Translations under genes and position numbers: made by a program
Part shown: positions 1-11,390 of the stretch, piece by piece
How the letters are laid out: each line of letters opens with the position of its first letter
Position numbering within the stretch: position 1 is the stretch's first letter
Assembly (NCBI GenBank): GCA_941918925.1
Contig: OW799236.1
Span: forward strand, 16,653,474 to 16,717,473
DNA length: 64,000 bases
Direction: 5' to 3'
DNA from: Phyto melanocephala
Lineage: Eukaryota > Arthropoda > Insecta > Diptera > Rhinophoridae
The notes under the pieces: generated by a model
The model's database searches: none
Told to the model about the DNA's origin: nothing
Seen by the model: only the letters and a program-made list of their open reading frames with translations

Positions 1-900
1 AGGTCAATTCCAGTTCAATTCTACTTCAGTTATAATTCAGCTCTAATTTATTTCTAGTTCAGTTCTACTTGAGTTCTAATTCAGTTCTAGTTCAGCTCTA
101 GTTCAGCTATAGTTCAGCTCTAGTTCAGTCTTAGTTTAGTTCTAGTTCAGTTCTAGTTCAGTTCTAGTTCAGTTCTAGTTCAGTTCTAGTTCAGTTCTAG
201 TTCAGTTCTAATTCAGTTCTAGTTCAGTTCTAGTTCAGTTCTAGTTCAGTTCTAGTTCAGTTCTGATTTAGTTCTAGTTTAGTTTTAGTTCAGTTCTAGT
301 TGAGTTCTAGTTCAGTGTTAGTTCACTTCTAGCTCAGTTCTAGTTCAGTTCTAGTTTAGTTCTAGTTTAGTTCTAGTTCAGTTCCATCACAGTTCTAGTT
401 CAGTTCTAGTTCAGCTCTACTTCAGCTTTACTTCAGTTCTAATTCAGTTCTAGTTCAGCTCTACTTCAGCTTCAGTTCTAATTCAGTTCAATTTCAGTCC
501 TAGTTCAGTTCTAGTTCAGTTTTAGTTAAGTTCTAGTTCACTTCTAGTTCAGTTGAAGTTTAGTACTAGTTGTAGTTAAATTTAAGTTCGGTTCCAGTTA
601 AGTTCTAGTTTAGTTCTGTTTCAGTTCTAGTTCAGTCCTAGGTTAGTCTCGGTTCAGTTTTAGTTCAGATTTTGTTCATTCCTAGTTTTTTTCTAGCAAA
701 TTTAAAGTTCAAGTATGGTTCAGTTCTAGTGCAGTTTTAACTAAATTCGATTAATATTCTTCTTTTTTTGGCTCTATTAGAGTTCTGTTTGTGTTCTCGT
801 TTAGTTTAAGTTGAATTCTAGTTTGCACATAATTCGGTTTTAGATCAGTTCTGGTTCAGTTCCAGTTTAAATTCCAGTTTTATTTTGTTTCAAGTCCAGT
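1..900. repeat. 11-bp minisatellite array (AGTTCTAGTTC)n
   Basis: Direct reading shows a head-to-tail array of the 11-mer AGTTCTAGTTC, itself built from AGTTC and AGTTCT half-units. It is nearly perfect from about 130 to 270 and decays to the right, with variants such as AGCTCTAGTTC and AGTTTAGTTCT, until the motif is lost near 900. It begins at or before base 1, so its true length is unknown. Degenerate stretches of the same motif recur near 53.3 kb and 54.75 kb. No open reading frame is maintained, so I see a satellite-like repeat and not a coding repeat. Confidence 0.9.
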
Positions 901-3780
901 TCAGTTTTCAATCATTTCTAGCTTTTTCTTTTTAATTTTTTATAATTTTTTTTTTAATTTTATTTTTAATTCAGGTTTATTATTAATTCAGGTTTCATTA
1001 GTTATTAGTTTTACACTAATTCATCTGCTGTCTGACTTAAGTTAAGTTAAGTTAGTTTAGTTAAGTTTCATTTTGTTTAGATATATAGGTCGCTTTCAAA
1101 CTTTTAGCATTCGCATTTGTATGCACCGTTATAGAGCAATTGCAAATATAATAAAATGGTTCGCAACTGCATAAATGTGAGACCAGGGCTAACTACTCAA
1201 TGAAGATACTGTAATATATATAAAGTTGGAATCTAGCAGAGAGCTTTAAGATCCAACATGCCGAATTTATTTTTGCAATCGATACATTACTGCATGTTGC
1301 AACCTTAGCTTTTTTTATTATATTAAATTTTTTTAATTATCTCGTAATTATTGCGTAATTAAAAGGGGATCAACTTCTCGTTTCGCTGGTTATTACAGCC
1401 AAAATATTTAACTGGGAGTCAAAGTTAGTAGAATATATATGACCATAGATCAGTAATGCTGTCATAACCCCGTTTGTGTTAAGTAATGAAAGACGAATTG
1501 GTGGACTCACGGATAAATAATTATTTGTAATTTGAGAACAAAATAACCACTACGGCTTATATGGCGTAGTAGGTTCTAAAATGCAATAATTCATAAATAA
1601 ACAAACATATTAACAATTTCTGATATTAACATAAAAAAAGATCTCCCATCTTTCACTTCCTTAATCCAACTCAAATCCCCTCACCTTCATCAAACAAATG
1701 AATGATGATTTTAATACAATTTTTAAAAATTGTGATATTTTCAAATTGTTCATTTATAGCACGTCTTTTAATTAACTGCTGCTACATAAAGTGTAAGTCA
1801 TCTTTTCTTCAGCTTAGTTTCGTTTATCTTTTCACATTTTTCAATTTGTGTTGGATTTTGGGGCGAAACTACATAAACGTGTAGTCATTGTGAACGCATA
1901 AAATCTCAACACGTAGCCTTGGCTACAAAAACAGAAACTAGAAAAAATGGCACAAGGGGGTTGAACGACCACACACAAAATCAAACACCAACGCTCACTT
2001 AAATATAAAATTGTTTCATAAAGATATACAGCGAGAGAGAGAGATAGAGAAAGAAATAGTAAATTGAAGAATTTCCATTAATTCCTTGACGCATTTGGAA
2101 AAATCGTGAAAACGAGAAACACAATTGAAATTTAAGTTGATTTTTTCTTTGATTTATCTCTCAATGGATATTTGAAAGGGGAATTGATTATATTTACCGT
2201 AGAACCAAGTGTTTTGCTTAGTACGTAGGTGACATAAAAATTAAACAAGATTTTTAGTTGTAACTAGCAACTCATAAAATTTTTTATGAAGCGATGGATT
2301 AATTAAGTTTTCAATAAGATAATAAAAATTGTTAATAAAAAGCAGAATCCAAAATGTTTAAATTTAATTAAAAAATCTAACTGAGGAGAATAATAATGAA
2401 TATAAAATATAGTTGAAGTATGTAGTTATATTCCATTTTTGGAATAACTAACTAAACCTTCAACTTTTTAAAGCAATCTTCTAAATTTTGTTGTTATTTG
2501 TTTTTACTTAATCTTGCTTGGTACTAATAAAGGATACTTTAAAATAATTGCTTGTTCATATGGCATAGTCAAACCGGTAATCTTATACGTCAACGAATCT
2601 ATTAAGAACTTATTAAAAAAAATCATATTTCCTGTAGTACAGGGTGGGCTAAAAGTCATCATTGTCTTTAAAAATTTAGTGAAATTTCATTATTTATTTT
2701 ATTCCAATATTTGGTCATAATCAAATCATCATCACCAATTTAATTAAAGTTAAATGTTTATATTATAGTCCTGGAGAATACAAAAAGTTATCTGACTCAC
2801 ATCTGAATAAAAAACCAGAATAATATTATTTTATTAATTAAATTATCGCTAAATTATTTAAAAGGCTCATACTGTCGATATTTCAAGATAATAACTTCGT
2901 TTTTTGGAGCACCGTAACTCCATAAGGGATTTGCCTTGAACCGGTAGACCACGTTTAATTCACACTTCAAAAAAAATTATTAGATGTGTAGTGCAAAGTG
3001 TTAAAATGAAACACCAGAGACTTTTGTAATGTGCTCATACAGGGATGGCTCGTACGTCACTATGACGCTTTGAAAAAAGATTTACTTTTATTCCTATTTA
3101 AGGTCATCGACGACGTCTAAATTTTGCAGTTAACAGTTGGAAATCAACTTTTTTGAAAATTTGATTTAAAGTAATAAAGCTGATTTTCATTTACATGTTC
3201 TTATTATGTTATCTTAACACTATCAGAGTTCTCAACCAAGTTTAACAACTGATTCACGTTGAGCCATAAAATTTTTAATCTTTTTCACTTGAAATAGCTA
3301 CCCATTGGTATATTTAATTCAAATCTAATAAATTTTATGATTTTTTGATACAAGGAGAGCTTTAAGCTAATATTTATTAGCTTAACTTTGACGAAAAACT
3401 TTTATGTTGTAAAGGCAGCTTTACTCTAGTACTCAAAATCCAAGAGCAAATTATCAACGCAACGTGCACCTTATCAGGTGTACTGTATCGTGTGGTATTT
3501 TACATCTGAAAATACCATTGAGCCTTACTTCTTCAAAAATGAATTCTTAATAAAAATTGCAGTAATTTTTAGCTTTTCATAGCAAAAAACATCAAAATTT
3601 AAAAAAAAATTTAAATCGAAAAAAATGAGACAAATAAAAGTGAGTGTTTTTTAATGGTTCTGCGAATTTCTTTTCCATCTAATTTTTAAAATTTTTAGTC
3701 TTATTTGCGATTTTTTATATGACTATATTTTAAGAAGTTATTTTCTTAACGTAATTAAAAAAACAAGAGTCCTAGAAATT
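901..3780. other. AT-rich non-coding stretch, no gene seen
   Basis: I see no convincing coding region, RNA gene or element boundary. The stretch contains T-rich low complexity at about 925-1000, short GTTAA repeats at about 1035-1075, and a GA-rich microsatellite at about 2030-2055. The open frames at 1702-1884 and 2514-2720 are short, hydrophobic or low in complexity, and match no family I recognise. Confidence 0.6.
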
Positions 3781-3784
3781 GCGC

Positions 3785-3880
3785 CGTGCTTAATAACCTC
3801 CAGCATCTTCCTTAAACTGAAGTTCCCAATAGCATTCACACTTAATATATGCCAACCTCTGATCTTTAATCTACTGTGTT
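3785..3880 (-). pseudogene. Relic of an unrecognised repeated coding sequence, copy 1
   Basis: Read on the minus strand, this segment encodes a short stretch with stops nearby that includes the words SVNAIGNFSLRKMLEV. It aligns by eye with minus-strand frames at about 34.08-34.16 kb (NVSAMCNTSLGQMLVI) and 55.2-55.29 kb (VIKDLSMR, stop, MLALT). The nucleotide word CCAGCATCT is common to all three loci at the same place. I do not recognise the family. A dispersed element is inferred only from its being repeated. Confidence 0.4.
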
Positions 3881-4149
3881 ATGAGTCTTTCTAGCTTATT
3901 TAACAAAGATGTCCAGGATCCTTCTATATCCCATAAGTTAAGATATTGATGACAATATCCACGTCCTAATTGTGTCCACTATCAGTGTGCAATTTATTTT
4001 TATTTGTTTTTCTATTTATTGTGCTTTACCGGTATTTAAGTCTCCCTGTTTTCTTTGTCCTGGTCCTGGATTCTCCTATGCTCCATCAGTAAATATAATG
4101 ATGTCACTACACATTGTAGCGAAGCTAATATAAAGCACTGCAGGGCACT

Positions 4150-4770
4150 TCACTCAAAAACACATTTGTACCGCAGGGTACCTAAGCTTACAATTATTTT
4201 GGCAAACTGTAATATAAACCCTGTTGCGACGATATATGTAAATGAATGTATGTGAAATAAGCCGCGCTTGAGAAAAGTTCGCATTACTTGAATTCGTCTG
4301 GCAAGCGTCTAGCGGCAGTTGAAAATATAAAGTGTATGTGTGCCGTTACTCTTGCCGTTTTGGGCAATAATATAAACCCACACACGAACCTACACTATTG
4401 GTGTGTTTGTGTATTACAGTGCCGGAACGCTTCATATTACTTTCATTTTTCATATTCTTTCCCACGGCATATCAGTGTGGGACTTACAACTAAATTTTAA
4501 GTACTAACACTAGTTATTTAATTATAATAATACTTTTAGAACTAGACTAGTTTTAAGATTCTCATAAGTAGTATATAAGGAAATAATTTTAAGAACAAAA
4601 GAACAATTATAATTTAACTACACTTACATAGTTGAGCTTCCTACAGGAGCTCCTAAAATTTAATACTAAATAAAAATCACAGTAGAGCTCCTAGAAGAGC
4701 TCACTGGAAAATCAAAAAATAATCTGTTTCCTTACGATAAATTATTAAACTAAATTTACAAAATACTTTC
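4150..4770. other. Non-coding stretch, nothing recognised
   Basis: Short open frames at 4055-4255 and 4288-4500 show no known motif. The segment at 4630-4700 contains two near-copies of GAGCTCCTA(A/G)AA, a minor local repeat. No other structure stands out. Confidence 0.5.
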
Positions 4771-4774
4771 ATTG

Positions 4775-5000
4775 TTTATGGATCCATCTACTAGGAGCGT
4801 ACGATACAGCCCTTCGACCACATCCGCATTGCTCATGCGCACCATCGGCATTAGACCGACGTCCGGAATTCTTATATGCCCTATCAGGAAAGAAATACAT
4901 GTTACTATTTATGATTTTCTTTTTCGGGGATCCATCCGCTATGAGTGTTCAATGCAGCCCCTCTGCCACATTTAGTCGACTCATATGCGCCAACAGCCCT
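4775..5000. repeat. Degenerate ~150-bp direct duplication in a GC-richer patch
   Basis: Two segments, starting at GGATCCATCTACTAGGAGCG (4779) and GGATCCATCCGCTATGAGTG (4928), are alignable: each continues through a CAGCCC run and a CATATGCGC- or CATGCGC-like word. The spacing is about 149 bases. The patch is visibly richer in G and C than its surroundings. A minus-strand frame across the first unit is open but matches no family known to me, so I leave it unassigned. Confidence 0.45.
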
Positions 5001-5530
5001 GATTCTCTCTAACCTCTTTGTGTGAAAGATTCAGGATTCTCCTTTATCCTATAAGGAGATCCTGGTAATACGGACTAGCAAAAATACCAAAGTGTGAATA
5101 CTGCACCAAGGTAACATTTCTCATGGAGAAATGAAGCCCCAAACTCGATCGAGAACCAATCATTTCACTTAGATGGAAGAACAACAAAAGATTAAAAAAA
5201 CAGAGGCAAGGCAAACTTACAATCTCAAGTAAAGTAACAGGAACAACATAATTGAAATACAAAAGGACGTCAGATTATCTGGCAAAATATAGTTTAGAAG
5301 CATTGCTACCAGTTCTGTAACTATTAACATTAAAATATATAATCTGTTGGCCCCACAGCTATGTTCATAAAAGTACTATTAAGCTCCTTAGTTCTAACAT
5401 CTCGATCTTTTGCAATTTAAGCACTTTTCACTCTCATTTCACAAATACTTTTTAATGTTCGCTTAAAACCAACTGCGGAACCGATTTGTCAACAATAATA
5501 TTCTCCTTTTAATTCTAAATCTATTCCATA
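5000..5530. other. Non-coding stretch, nothing recognised
   Basis: There is one open frame on the minus strand (5044-5262) with hydrophobic composition and no recognisable motif. I see no repeat ends or RNA-like folds. Confidence 0.5.
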
Positions 5531-5532
5531 TT

Positions 5533-5695
5533 TAATAAGTAAGGTAATGGTCAAAGAAAGTCACGCATACAACCAAAAGACTACCAGTTAATAAGTAAGG
5601 AATGAAATCACTCTCTACGCAATGGACTATACTCAGAGCTCCAAGAGAGTCACGCATACAACCAAAAAAATACCAGTAAATTAGTAAGCGATATT
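5533..5695. repeat. 89-bp tandem duplication
   Basis: The sequence GTCACGCATACAACCAAAA occurs at 5560 and again at 5649, followed in both units by a TACCAGT(A/T)AAT.AGTAAG tail. The period is 89 bases. A third partial tail (AATAAGTAAGG) lies just upstream at 5533. It is not coding. Confidence 0.7.
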
Positions 5696-5725
5696 TCATA
5701 ATGACAACACTGGAAAATTATTGTT

Positions 5726-6400
5726 ATTTATACTATTCACACAGTAAAAAAAAGGGTATATATAGGTTTGTCATTCCGTGAGAAATTTCTACAATTGTCA
5801 TTTCCGAAAGTATATATTTTATAAAAGCTTATGAATAGGGGAGTCGATAAAGTTCTGTCAGTCTGTCCGTGTGTATGCTAAAATCAAATTTTTGGAATAC
5901 CTCGACATAACCTGGATCCGTGTAAAAAATTATAAGATTGGAAATATTCGGCAGCAGATCGGTATTGAAAATCAGAAAAATCGGTATATAAACAACTAAG
6001 ATATGAGGACAAAACTACGACCACCTCGTGTTTTTCACAATGACAACATACATACATACAAACAAACGTGGTATACTGGTTAGAGTAAACATGGCGTAGA
6101 ATCTCAGATGAGCAAAAAAAAATTTTTATTTTTTTTTATTTTATTTATAATTTATATTTTTATTGTTTTAAACTATTTTTTATATATTTTTTATTAATTT
6201 TTTTTCTTTTGAAACATACATACGTAAACTCAATTTTTAATTTTACAAAGGGATGTTTTTATATATCTTTGTTTTTTATATGTATTTACGTATTTAATAT
6301 GAAAATAATTGTGATATAAACAATTATTATTACATGACTACACGTTGTGAAGGGTATATAAGATTCGGCACAGCCGAATATAGCACTTTTCCTTGTTTTT
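5726..6400 (-). mobile_element. INE-1/DINE-1-like (Helitron-related) non-autonomous element, copy 1
   Basis: Relative to the copy at 21.07 kb this one is reversed. Its left end has a GGGTATATATAGG word and a short CATTCCGTG-type block. Then come AGGGGAGTCGAT and a TCTGTCAGTCTGTCCG run. Its right end is AAGGGTATATAAGATTCGGC followed by the near-palindrome ATTCGGCACAGCCGAAT and a CTTGTTTTT tail. The centre is A/T low complexity (about 6115-6220). The sequence architecture resembles Drosophila INE-1/DINE-1. The exact subfamily is inference. Confidence 0.65.
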
Positions 6401-8034
6401 ACATTACAAAGGCTAAGAAGGTTCGAAAACAATTCAATTAAACCTCCTAACATAATCAAAAACAAGCATATGATGTGTCAAAAATTATATTAACAGAATT
6501 AGAAAGATAAATTTCACTTTATTTAAAAAAAAAAAATTTGGTTTTATTTCAAAAAATTGTTTTTAACAATTTCATTAAAAAAATATCTTTAAGAAAAATT
6601 TCTAATAATTTTTTTTTTTAATTTAATTGAACCTCTAACAAATTTACACCCTTTTGTGTGCTTTCTTGTGTAAAAAAGGGGGTTTTGACCAATTATTGTT
6701 AAAAACTTAAAGACGGCTTATCACGCAATTGACAACTAATAGACAGCATTTAATCGCATGCTAAATAATTAATGTACACACTCACTTCAACATACTTACA
6801 CCTGTTTAAGGAAGATAAACAACATTACAACTACAAATATACAAACTAGTTTATAGACGTTTCCTTAGATATAAAAAAACTTGTGGTAAAACAACTACCA
6901 GCAACAACAAAATTAATTTACGCGGCTTTCTTTAGCTGTTACACAATTTCTTTTATATTTTAGCACATAAAAAAACGAACACTGATTTATTGTATTTGTT
7001 CATAATTTGTTAAAATATTTATTACTTATTCTGCTACTTATATGCATACATACATATGTACATATTTGTATACAATAAACAATATTTTGATTTAATGTGT
7101 CTGCGTGTGCATGTGAGCTTTTATTTGTTTAGTCTCCTAATTGACACATTTACAGCTACACCCCCTTGTTTATAGAGTTTATTGATATTTTATTCTATGT
7201 TTTTTCAATATTTTATTTACCATACAAATAGTACGTCCATATATTGTTAATGTTGTCATATGAAGACTTAAAGTTGGCTTCCTATTCGACAGTTAGACGA
7301 GCCTGTCAAAATGTAAGAAAAAAAAGTAAGGTTTTTATCAAATAGTTGGGTTACAATATGACTGGGAAAAATGATTGAGTCACCAAATGGAAATCGTTAT
7401 TTTATCAAGCAATTTGGAAGTAATATTAATAAACATTTTTAATTTACCAAGTGACAGTGCTGTTTTTTATATGCTTGCGAAAATATAAGCAAATTTTATA
7501 TCATGAGTTTTATTAATAAATTTTTAAACAAAATCGTTCGAATTTATATGCTTAATTTATTTTCATTAGAAAATATTATTATACCTCTCTCTATTTCTAA
7601 AAGTTACAAAAATATATAAGGATTAGCAAATCGATACTAAATAATACAAATAATCGAAAAATTACATTTATTTATCATAAAACAAAAAAAATTTAATATC
7701 AAATAAATTACTTAAACTCGTTTTTAACTATAAACCGCTTAAATTGTATGAAATCTCTCAAATTTGAAAATGTACAAAATTATTTGCTGTTCAAATAACG
7801 CTCTGCATAAACACATGCATTTATTTTTTTTACTCAAGCACGCATATTAAGAGAACACGAAGTTGTTGTAAAAGTATTTTTATTGTACTGTATAACACTA
7901 AACTAGTAAGATCACTATATTTGACCGTGCTAAAACTGATAACAACCTTCACCGTAATGTAGATAGGTATAATGAATTCATCCTAGCTTAGGCTAGATTT
8001 TAGATTTCATGCAATTAATTAAATTTTAGGAAAA
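6401..8034. other. AT-rich non-coding stretch, nothing recognised
   Basis: This is very AT-rich sequence with homopolymer runs and CATACATACATATGTACATA-type simple sequence near 7040-7070. No coding frame above background, element end or RNA gene was found. Confidence 0.6.
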
Positions 8035-8607
8035 GCATCGAAACAGTTGTACATTGGTGCTTATATCTCAGTTGGTTTCAAACCGATTTATTTGATTAAC
8101 TTAGAAATTATTTCTGAGATTATGGCTTATAATTAGGTATCTTATTCGTATTCAAAGACCATATAGGACTTTAAAAAATTTTGACAAATTTAAAAAATAT
8201 ATATTTTTTCAAATAATTTTTGCCTATAACTTTGCGGATTAGTGACTAATTTGTGCAAATTTTTTCATATCTCCAGAGGTTTACCAAAATTATAAAAGGT
8301 AACAACCGTGTCTATAAATTATCCTAGGGCTGGAAATTTTTAATTTTTGTGTTAAAAATATGCGAAAAAACAGAGCCAGTTGTGTTTATTTGCTCGGATC
8401 TCAGATAGTTATGGGTCGATTATGTTGATTTGCAATACCAATCTGCTTTTTAATATATCTGATATTTGGATACCTTACACGGGTCTTGGTGATTTTTAAG
8501 AGGGGGCGGGGGTTGTTTTTGTGTTTGTTTGGTCTTCAAAAAGTTGATTTCAACATACACACGAACAGATGGATAATTCTTTTACACTGTCGTATGAAGG
8601 ATATAAG
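8035..8607 (+). mobile_element. INE-1/DINE-1-like element, copy 2 (partial)
   Basis: This copy shares ordered blocks with the one at 21.07-21.92 kb: a TCTCAGTTGGTTTCAAA block (8065), a CCAATCTGCTTTTTAATATATCTGATATTT block (about 8438), a TTACACGGGTC block, and the run CTTCAAAAAGTTGATTTCAA (8535) followed by ACATACACACGAACAGA. It ends in CACTGTCGTATGAAGGATATAAG, a decayed version of the family terminus. The palindromic end of the family is not evident, so the left boundary is approximate. Confidence 0.55.
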
Positions 8608-8755
8608 AAATATGAACAAACGAGGGATTGTAAAGGGGACTAGACCAGATTAAAATACTTTAGCCTTTTTTTAAGCCTTCTAACAGTTATACTAGTTGTT
8701 TTTAACTTCAGACTAGTTTCATTTATTAAACTATCGATTTAAATATTAGGGTATC

Positions 8756-10338
8756 ATAGGGACTAGGGTGATCGACTCGGTTTAACAACCGGTGTAAAAC
8801 CCGGTTTTTTCCTCTTTCTGCTGACGGTTTTTTCTAAATGTTGATTTTTCGAATATCGAATACACCGGTTTTTTTTATCCGAAAAAGCCGGTTTTTCATT
8901 TTTTTTTTAGTTTATTTTCATATATCTTTGTAACCAATCATACCATAATAAATTTAGTAAGCGAAAAGTTTCCAAAAATCGGAAAAAAATTATTAAATAT
9001 TCTTCCGTAATATTGTAAAAAATTTATTTGTTGTTTAAAAAACATATGCAAAATAAGAAAAAGAATTGAGCTTAAATATTATTTTTTTAAGGATATAAAC
9101 CTAATGTTAAAAGTTAAAGGTAATTGAAGCATAAACTTAGCTGATCGATCACTTTTAGGTAAAAAGTGTAGTTACAATAAAGGAAAATTAGATCCAGAAG
9201 AAATTCCAGATCCTTATTTTAATTAATGGCATTGAGTGTCTGTCAACTTAAATTTCAATTAAACCATCCAACCAAAACTAGTTTATGCCTTTATTTGTAT
9301 GTCTGTCAGGGGTAAGAAAGAATTTTTAAAATAAAATTTTAAAGATTTTTTCCCTAGCCTTGAAAATGTATTTCAAATTTCAGAAATCATTTCAAGCAAA
9401 ATACGTTAGTGCATTTTAGTTTAAAAGATCTATTTAACATTTAAAAAATTTACAGAATGAGATACAGAAATTTATAACAGCCTTATAAAAACTCTTATTT
9501 ATTTATTTTACTTGTAAAGAGTACCTTTTGTCCTTAAATTCAACTAATTAAAACCAAATAAGTCAACTGCATTCATGTCAGTTATTGCGTTATTGTGCAG
9601 CCAAACGTATATAAACTGTTAAAATTTCATATTTTGATATAATTTTTATTATAATCTTTTTCTACAATATTTTTTCTTTAAATATTGTATTGTTACGTTT
9701 ATACCTTTTATACGCGTTGGCTTATTTCCTTTAAATACCTCTTGAGTTCTTTTATTGCAATCAAAAAAAAAAACAGTTGAAATTCGTTATAAAATTAAGA
9801 GCTATTTATTTATTCAAGTACACTTAGATATTGTTTTATAGCACTTTACTTATTTCACTTATCGTTATACACTTTTATTATCAAACTCACTTTGATACGC
9901 GCTTTACAAGCTCTACTGGTATACTAATTATGTTAGCTGTGTTGTTCGGCTATTTATAGTAACATAGTGGTGTTCGGTAACATTCGATAAAGTTCTCGTA
10001 TGTACGTTCTAGTATATTCGAAAACCGTTAAATTTATATTAAGACGTTAAGTAATATGCAGGAATAATAGAAGTGCCTAAAATATGCTACACATAATAAC
10101 AAACATCATGTTTGAACAAACAGCGAAATAAACTAATACAAATAAAACTACAGTAACTTAAACTACTACAACTAAAATTAATTATAATGTAAATTAAGCT
10201 ATTTAAAAATAAATCTGTAACAATATTTTATATATTCGAACCGGTTAACCGGTTTTTTCTCAATTTTCAAAATAGCAACCGGTTTTTTTTAAATTTTAAA
10301 TCTCAAAAAGTCGAATAATCGATCACCCTAATAGGGAC
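8756..10338. mobile_element. hAT-type non-autonomous element with 8-bp target duplication
   Basis: The octamer ATAGGGAC at 8756-8763 is repeated exactly at 10331-10338. Directly inside are inverted termini: TAGGGTGATCGA at 8764 and its reverse complement TCGATCACCCTA ending at 10330. An 8-bp duplication with short TAGGG-type termini is characteristic of the hAT superfamily. Near both ends there are clustered subterminal words CCGGTTTTTT (about 8800, 8871 and 8890 on the left; about 10250 and 10279 on the right), the kind of repeated motif that hAT transposases bind. No transposase frame is present. About 530 bases of the interior are a probable solo LTR, leaving an element of roughly 1.03 kb. 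Confidence 0.85.
9691..10222. mobile_element. Probable solo LTR nested in the hAT element
   Basis: The segment starts with TGTTACGTTTATACC and ends with AAATCTGTAACA, giving the TG...CA ends and short inverted TGTTAC/GTAACA termini typical of retrotransposon LTRs. It contains a TATA-like box (CTATTTATAGTAAC, about 9950) and a terminal AATAAA-like word. The flanking four bases are GTAT on the left and ATAT on the right, an imperfect target duplication. No pol or gag remains next to it, hence a solo LTR. The family is probably Ty3/gypsy or Bel-Pao. This is inference from size and ends only. Confidence 0.5.
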
Positions 10339-11200
10339 CCAACTAATTTCTTTGTTTAGTACTTCTTAGTTTAAATACCAAATATGTTTAGTGAGTTGCG
10401 TGTAAGCGTACTCACCCAATAATGATAAAAACAAGGTTACGTATTTTGACTGTAAAAAACACTTTTCGTCCTGCACATGTACATCACAACAGCCTCGCAT
10501 TTAACAAAAGCAATATGTTAACAGTGTGATTTAAATTAATTGAAGAATAATAAAAACATTATAGTTAATTTTAAAGTATATAATTAAACCTATTATGGCT
10601 TATATGGTTACTTACCCTTTTAAAGTTAATTTTACAAAAAAAAAATATTACTTTTTTGGTTTTTTTATTTATTTGTTATTTAATGTCTTTTATTGTTATT
10701 AGTTGAAATTATAATTGTTTACAAATTATTTGTTTTAGCAATTTATTCAGTTTTTTTCTTAATTTTTACTTGTAATATCAATCATTTAATTGCCAAAGCG
10801 ACGTCACGTACGAGACAGCAGAATTATAACAAACATGTGTTATGTGTAATTTTGTTCTTATCATTCTTAGTAGTCACCTATATCTCACTCTCATAGTGTA
10901 CTAAAACAAATTTAGTATACATTTAACATAAGAGTTACAGCATTCACCATTCATTCATTTCCTTTTTCAGCGAGATCTGAACCAGGATCTTTTCACGCCC
11001 AAAAAACTACACCAGTGTACTTCTATTTTAAATTGATATTAATAAGATTTTTTTTAAACACAATACTCTACAATGTTGCGATGGTTGAACGGTGAGTTTG
11101 TTTTTATTCATGTAAGATTTATTACTTTTGCTCCAGTCTCGTTATATGAAAGTCTTTATCAGTACTTACAGACTATTATTAATAGCAATCAGGAGCCTTC
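10339..11200. other. AT-rich non-coding stretch, nothing recognised
   Basis: An open frame at 10693-10896 (67 residues) is rich in hydrophobic residues and starts in a run of T-rich sequence. It matches no family I know. There are no repeat termini or RNA-like signals. Confidence 0.5.
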
Positions 11201-11204
11201 ATTT

Positions 11205-11370
11205 CTCTATGACAAGATTGAAATCAGTATTAAATGTATTAAATTTTTGATGTTACTGAACTCTTGTTTGGCTCGTGCTTATGCCAGGGTATTCAGGCAT
11301 CCATGGCAATGTAAAGGCTAGTGCATGTTCAAAAATTGGTTCCATTTTTTATGGCTTAATGATATTCCAG
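11205..11370 (+). pseudogene. Non-LTR retrotransposon RNase H fragment
   Basis: The translated words MPGYSGIHGNVKASACSKIG match the conserved RNase H segment of I/Jockey-type non-LTR retrotransposons, usually (V)PGHSGI-GNE-AD-LAK. Upstream, in the same frame, comes a plausible RNase H helix that includes a stop. The frame is short, the catalytic-region Asp of the ADxLA motif is lost (ASACS), and the next element starts 20 bases downstream. It is a small 5'- and 3'-truncated scrap. Confidence 0.65.
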
Positions 11371-11390
11371 GCCTCTGGTGTTAATTTAAA

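Noticed and set aside
1702..2720. Open frames of 60-68 codons near the left end
   Set aside because: They are hydrophobic or Asn/Lys/Ile-rich as expected from AT-rich random sequence, with no motif, partner exon or repeat relation.
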